A DNA stretch of 25,464 nt from Branchiostoma floridae (Eukaryota; Chordata; Leptocardii; Amphioxiformes; Branchiostomatidae). Numbering within the stretch: position 1 is the first letter of the stretch; every line of letters begins with the position of its first letter. The position numbers and the translations under genes are program-made. Location: assembly GCF_000003815.2 (NCBI RefSeq), contig NC_049980.1, positions 9,041,075-9,066,538 on the forward strand, in the 5' to 3' direction. Of this stretch, positions 19,756 to 25,464 are shown one piece after another. Below the pieces are notes generated by a model. It had not been told where the DNA came from. It worked only from the letters and a program-made list of their open reading frames with translations, and did not search any database.

Positions 19756-19871
19756 NNNNNNNNNNNNNNNNNNNNNNNNNNNNNNNNNNNNNNNNNNNNN
19801 NNNNNNNNNNNNNNNNNNNNNNNNNNNNNNNNNNNNNNNNNNNNNNNNNNNNNNNNNNNNNNNNNNNNNNN
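19756..19871. other. Assembly gap, 116 N, in repeat register
   Basis: Unlike the other three gaps, this one is 116 N and keeps the 204-bp register exactly: the anchor at 19661 and the anchor implied after the gap, 19865, are 204 bp apart. The sequence just before it (19676-19755) has an unusual number of substitutions (TGGCTACTCG, TTTGACTACG, CACGTGACCAAAG), consistent with a poor read end. It may be an estimated gap or masked low-quality bases. Confidence 0.9.
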
Positions 19872-20359
19872 TTACTTTCTGCCTACTTGTTATAGGTTTT
19901 ACTATGAAATTCAAGTGACAAAAGTAACGCACATTTTGTTGAAGATTCTGGAAGTTCCATCGTATGGGGTCACTTTGCGGTTACCGAAGGGTTCGCTAGG
20001 CGGTTTTCGCAAGGCGAAACTTCATTCGCTTTCGAGCATTGTAGAAAAATAATGAAATAATTTTTAGTACTCAAATTGCTTTCTGCCTACTCGTTATGGG
20101 TTTTACTATGAAATTCAAGTGACAAAGGTAACGCACACTTTGTCTAAGATTCTGGAAGTTCCATCGTATGGGGTCACTTTGCGGTTACCGAAGGGTTCGC
20201 TTAGTGGTTTCCCCAAGGCGAAACTTCATTCGCTTTCGAGCCTTGTAGAAAAGTAATGAAATAATTTTTAGTACTCAAATTGCTTTCTGCCTACTCGTTA
20301 TGGGTTTTACTATGAAATTCAAGTGACAAAAGTAACGCACATTTTGTTGAAGATTCTGG

Positions 20360-20520
20360 AAGGTCCCTTGTATGGGGTTCCTTTGCGGTTTCCGAAGGGT
20401 TTGGTTAGGGGGTTTCCCCAGGCGAAACTTCCCTTGGTTTCGAGCCTTGTAGAAAAGTAATGGAATAAGTTTTTGGTCACCAAATGCCTTCCGGCTTCTC
20501 GTTTAGGGGTTCTCTTGGGA
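20360..20520 (+). repeat. One heavily diverged monomer stretch
   Basis: About 160 bp in one region carry dozens of differences from the consensus (GGTCCCTTGTATGGGGTTCC, GGTTTCCG, TTGGTTAGGGGG, TTTTTGGTCACC, TTCCGGCTTC), while sequence immediately before and after is typical. The repeat spacing is kept to within one base over two units (20273 to 20682). Most changes are to G, C or T, and homopolymers are stretched, which looks like miscalled sequence more than evolved divergence. Confidence 0.7.
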
Positions 20521-23500
20521 ATTCAAGTGACAAAAGTAACGCACACTTTGTCTAAGATTCTGGAAGTTCCATCGTATGGGGTCACATTTGCGGTTACCGA
20601 AGGGTTCGCTTAGCGGTTTCCCCAAGGCGAAACTTCATTCGCTTTCGAGCCTTGTAGAAAAGTAATGAAATAATTTTTAGTACTCAAATTGCTTTCTGCC
20701 TACTCGTTATGGGTTTTACTATGAAATTCAAGTGACAAAAGTAACGCACACTTTGTCTAAGATTCTAGAAATTCCATCGTATGGGGTCACTTTGCGGTTA
20801 CCGAAGGGTTCGCTTAGTGGTTTCCCCAAGGCGAAACTTCATTCGCTTTCGAGCATTGTAGAAAAATAATGAAATAATTTTTAGTACTCAAATTGCTTTC
20901 TGCCTACTCGTTATGGGTTTTACTATGAAATTCAAGTGACAAAAGTAACGCACATTTTGTCTAAGATTCTGGAAGTTCCATCGTATGGGGTCACTTTGCG
21001 GTTACCGAAGGGTTCGCTTAGTGGTTTCCCCAAGGCGAAACTTCATTCGCTTTCGAGCCTTGTAGAAAAATAATGAAATAATTTTTAGTACTCAAATTGC
21101 TTTCTGCCTACTCGTTATGGGTTTTTCTATGAAATTCAAGTGACAAAGGTAACGCACACTTTGTCTAAGATTCTGGAAGTCCATCGTATGGGGTCACTTT
21201 GCGGTTACCGAAGGGTTCGCTTAGCGGTTTTCACAAGGCGAAACTTCATTCGCTTTCGAGCCTTGTAGAAAAGTAATGAAATAATTTATAGTACTCAAAT
21301 TGCTTTCTGCCTACTTGTTATAGGTTTTACTATGAAATTCAAGTGACAAAAGTAACGCACATTTTGTCGAAGATTCTGGAAGTTCCATCGTATGGGGTCA
21401 CTTTGCGGTTACCGAAGGGTTCGCTAGGCGGTTTTCGCAAGGCGAAACTTCATTCGCTTTCGAGCATTGTAGAAAAATAATGAAATAATTTTTAGTACTC
21501 AAATTGCTTTCTGCCTACTCGTTATGGGTTTTACTATGAAATTCAAGTGACAAAAGTAACGCACATTTTGTCTAAGATTCTGGAAGTTCCATCGTATGGG
21601 GTCACTTTGCTGTTACCGAAGGGTTCGCTAGGCGGTTTTCGCAAGGCGAAGCTTCATTCGCTTTCGAGCATTGTAGAAAAATAATGAAATAATTTTTAGT
21701 ACTCAAATTGCTTTCTGCCTACTCGTTCTGGGTTTGACTATGAAATTCAACAAAAGTAACGCACATTTTGTCTAAGATTCTGGAAGTTCCATCGCATGGG
21801 GTCACTTTGCGGTTACCGAAGGGTTCGCTTAGTGGTTTCCCCAAGGCGAAACTTCATTCGCTTTCGAGCCTTGTAGAAAAGTAATGAAATAATTTTTAGT
21901 ACTCAAATTGCTTTCTGCCTACTTGGTATGGGTTTTTCTATGAAATTCAAGTGACAAAAGTAACGCACACTTTGTCTAAGATTCTGGAAGTTCCATCGTA
22001 TGGGGTCACTTTGCGGTTACCGAAGGGTTCGCTTAGTGGTTTTCGCAAGGGAAAAATTCATTCGCTTTCGAGCCTTGTAGAAAAATAATGAAATAATTTT
22101 TAGTACTCAAATTGCTTTCTGCCTACCTGGTATGGGTTTTACTATGAAATTCAAGTGACAAAAGTAACGCACATTTTGTTGAAGATTCTGGAAGTTCCAT
22201 CGTATGGGGTCACTTTGCGGTTACCGAAGGGTTCGCTAGGCGGATTTTGCAAGGCGAAACTTCATTCGCTTTCGAGCATTGTAGAAAAATAATGAAATAA
22301 TTTTTAGTACTCAAATTGCTTTCTGCCTACTCGTTATGGGTTTTACTATGAAATTCAAGTGACAAAAGTAACGCACATTTTGTCTAAGATTCTGGAAGTT
22401 CCATCGTATGGGGTCACTTTGCGGTTACCGAAGGGTTCGCTTAGTGGTTTCCCCAAGGCGAAACTTCATTCGCTTTCGAGCATTGTAGAAAAATAATGAA
22501 ATAATTTTTAGTACTCAAATTGCTTTCTGCCTACTCGTTATGGGTTTTACTATGAAATTCAAGTGACAAAAGTAACGCACATTTTGTCTAAGATTCTGGA
22601 AGTTCCATCGTATGGGGTCACTTTGCGGTTACCGAAGGGTTCCCTTAGCGGTTTTCGCAAGGCGAAGCTTCATTCGCTTTCGAGCATTGTAGAAAAATAA
22701 TGAAATAATTTTTAGTACTCAAATTGCTTTCTGCCTACTCGTTATGGGTTTTACTATGAAATTCAACAAAAGTAACGCACACTTTGTCTAAGATTCTGGA
22801 AGTTCCATCGTATGGGGTCACTTTGCGGTTACCGAAGGGTTTGCTTAGTGGTTTCCACAAGGCGAAACTTCATTCGCTTTCGAGCCTTGTAGAAAAGTAA
22901 TGAAATAATTTTTAGTACTCAAATTGCTTTCTGCCTACTCGTTATGGGTTTTACTATGAAATTCAAGTGACAAAAGTAACGCACACTTTGTCTAAGATTA
23001 TAGAAGTTCCATCGTATGGGGTCACTTTGCGGTTACCGAAGGGTTCGCTTAGTGGTTTCCCCAAGGCGAAACTTCATTCGCTTTCGAGCCTTGTAGAAAA
23101 GTAATGAAATAATTTTTAGTACTCAAATTGCTTTCTGCCTACTCGTTATGGGTTTTACTATGAAATTCAAGTGACAAAAGTAACGCACATTTTGTTGAAG
23201 ATTCTGGAAGTTCCATCGTATGGAATCACTCTGCGGTTACCGAAGGGTTCGCTTAGCGGTTTCCCCAAGGCGAAACTTCATTCGCTTTCGAGCCTTGTAG
23301 AAAAGTAAGGAAATACTTTATAGTACTCAAATTGCTTTCTGCCTACTCGTTATCGGTTTTACTATGAAATTCAAGTGACAAAGGTAACGCACATTTTGTC
23401 TAAGATTCTGGAAGTTCCATCGTATGGGGTCACTTTGCGGTTACCGAAGGGTTCGCTTAGTGGTTTCCCCAAGGCGAAACTTCATTCGCTTTCGAGCCTT

Positions 23501-25079
23501 GTAGAAAAGTAATGAAATAATTTTTAGTACTCAAATTGCTTTCTGCCTACTCGTTATGGGTTTTACTATGAAATTCAAGTGACAAAAGTAACGCACATTT
23601 TGTTGAAGATTCTGGAAGTACCATCGTATGGAATCACTCTGCGGTTACCGAAGGGTTCGCTTAGCGGTTTCCGCAAGGCGAAACTTCATTCGCTTTCGAG
23701 CCTTGTAGATAAGTAAGGAAATACTTTATAGTACTCAAATTGCTTTCTGCCTACTCGTTATCGGTTTTACTATGAAATTCAAGTGACAAAAGTAACGCAC
23801 ATTTTGTCTAAGATTCTGGAAGTTCCATCGTATGGGGTCACTCACTTTGCGGTTACCGAAGGGTTCGCTAGGTGGTTTTCCCAAGGCGAAACTTCATTCG
23901 CTTTCGAGCCTTGTAGAAAAGTAATGAAATAATTTTTAGTACTCAAATTGCTTTCTGCCTACTCGTTATGGGTTTTACTATGAAATTCAAGTGACAAAAG
24001 TAACGCACATTTTGTCTAAGATTCTGGAAGTTCCATCGTATGGGGTCACTTTGCGGTTACCGAAGGGTTCACTTAGCGGTTTTCCCAAGGGGAAACTTCA
24101 TTCGCTTTCGAGCCTTGTACAAAAATAATGAAATAATTTTTAGTACTCAAATTGCTTTCTGCCTACCTGGTATGGGTTTTACTATGAAATTCAAGTGACA
24201 AAAGTAACGGACACTTTGTCTAAGATTCTAGAAATTCCATCGTATGGGGTCACTTTGCGGTTACCGAAGGGTTCGCTTAGCGGTTTTCCCAAGGGAAAAA
24301 TTCATTCGCTTTCGAGCCTTGTACAAAAATAATGAAATAATTTTTAGTACTCAAATTGCTTTCTGCCTACTTGGTATGGGTTTTACTATGAAATTCAAGT
24401 GACAAAAGTAACGCACATTTTGTCGAAGATTCTGGAAGTTCCATCGTATGGGGTCACTTTGCGGTTACCGAAGGGTTCGCTAGGCGGATTTCGCAAGGCG
24501 AAACTTCATTCGCTTTCGAGCATTGTAGAAAAATAATGAAATAATTTTTAGTACTCAAATTGCTTTCTGCCTACTCGTTATGGGTTTTACTATGAAATTC
24601 AAGTGACAAAAGTAACGCACATTTTGTCTAAGATTCTGGAAGTTCCATCGTATGGGGTCACTTTGCGGTTACCGAAGGGTTCGCTTAGTGGTTTCCCCAA
24701 GGCGAAACTTCATTCGCTTTCGAGCATTGTAGAAAAATAATGAAATAATTTTTAGTACTCAAATTGCTTTCTGCCTACTCGTTATGGGTTTTACTATGAA
24801 ATTCAAGTGACAAAAGTAACGCACATTTTGTCTAAGATTCGGGAAGTTCCATCGTATGGGGTCACTTTGCGGTTACCGAAGGGTTCCCTTAGCGGTTTTC
24901 GCAAGGCGAAGCTTCATTCGCTTTCGAGCATTGTAGAAAAATAATGAAATAATTTTTAGTACTCAAATTGCTTTCTGCCTACTCGTTATGGGTTTTACTA
25001 TGAAATTCAACAAAAGTAACGCACACTTTGTCTAAGATTCTGGAAGTTCCATCGTATGGGGTCACTTTGCGGTTACCGA

Positions 25080-25260
25080 AGGTTCGCTTAGACTGTTTTC
25101 GCCAAGGGGAAACTTCATTCGCTTTCGAGTCTTGTAGAATAGTAACGAAATAATTTTTAGTACTCAAATGGCTTCCTGCCTACTCGTAATGGGTTTAACT
25201 ATGAAATTCCTAGTGACAAAGGTAACGCTCATTTGGTTTAAGATCTCGTGGAATTTCCAT
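25080..25260 (+). repeat. Second diverged stretch near the window end
   Basis: A run with many single-base changes and small indels (GAAGGTTCGCTTAGACTG, TAGTAACGAAAT, CGTAATGGGTTTAAC, TTCCTAGTGAC, GCTCATTTGGTTTAAG). Monomer steps here are 201 and 207 bp. Downstream the units revert to a form with AAGGGGAAAC, like the proximal subfamily. It may be a junction between two array segments or read-end error. Confidence 0.6.
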
Positions 25261-25464
25261 CGTATGGGGTCACTTGGCGGTTACCGAAGGGTTCGCTAGG
25301 CGGTTTTCCCAAGGGGAAACTTCATTCGCTTTCGAGCCTTGTAGAAAAGTAATGAAATAATTTTTAGTACTCAAATTGCTTTCTGCCTTCTCGTTATGGG
25401 TTTTACTATGCAATTCAAGTGACAAAAGTAACGCACACTTTTGTCTAAGATTCTGGAAGTTCCA

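Larger units (their letters stand above)
15354..25464 (+). repeat. 204-bp satellite array, right block
   Basis: The same satellite as at 1-2315, in the same orientation, with about 50 monomer starts through the window end. Most steps between anchors are exactly 204 bp; exceptions are the truncated first unit (137), units of 200 lacking GTGA (at 19053, 21701, 22717; likewise within 24961), one of 208 with a duplicated TCAC (23733) and a few single-base indels. Three N gaps interrupt it. Monomers fall into recurring variant types arranged in repeated order, so the array has higher-order structure. No unit is open in any frame across its full length. Confidence 0.98.

Noticed and set aside
17379-20052. 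ORFs spanning the N gaps
   Set aside because: They are open only because N codons are not stops; there is no evidence of coding.

Overview
The window looks like nuclear DNA of an invertebrate chordate, most likely an amphioxus (Branchiostoma) from a draft assembly. The reasons are GT-AG introns of 0.5-1.3 kb, a gene whose protein aligns along its length with the vertebrate C8orf74 family, AT-rich intergenic DNA with small dispersed repeats, and runs of N (three of exactly 100) where tandem repeats broke the assembly. The species assignment is inference. I see no bacterial, phage or CRISPR features.

Layout. 1-2315: 204-bp satellite array, 12 monomer starts, ending in an N gap (2316-2415). 2416-4851: AT-rich DNA with no recognisable gene; one unrecognised 185-codon minus-strand ORF. 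4852-6906: two tandem copies (about 1.01 and 1.04 kb) of a dispersed, transposon-like repeat made of related modules, followed by three 31-bp palindromic units (6908-7000). 7001-8951: no gene recognised. 8964-9212: a possible terminal coding exon of an unknown upstream gene. 9385-13189: the one confident gene, five coding exons on the plus strand, 296 aa, C8orf74-like, with a TCTCGCGAGA palindrome 43 bp before its ATG. 13190-14400: 3' UTR and downstream DNA. 14480-14799: a probable second promoter with two CACGTG boxes and a very short candidate first coding exon (Met-Ser-Lys, then a splice donor). 15354-25464: a second, much longer array of the same 204-bp satellite in the same orientation, about 50 monomers with three N gaps, running off the window.

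The most interesting structure is the satellite. It is a layered array: ordered sets of diagnostic variants recur as blocks, and one four-monomer block occurs in both arrays although about 13 kb of gene-bearing DNA lies between them. Each monomer also carries, in order, an A-box-like match, a short hairpin overlapping a B-box-like TTCGAGCC core, and usually a T5 run, which is the layout of a type 2 Pol III unit. That last point is inference from motifs. If the Met-Ser-Lys exon is real, the long array lies downstream of it and probably inside its first intron.

The C8orf74-like gene seems to stand alone. Its vertebrate relatives have no established biochemical function that I know of, so no pathway is proposed.
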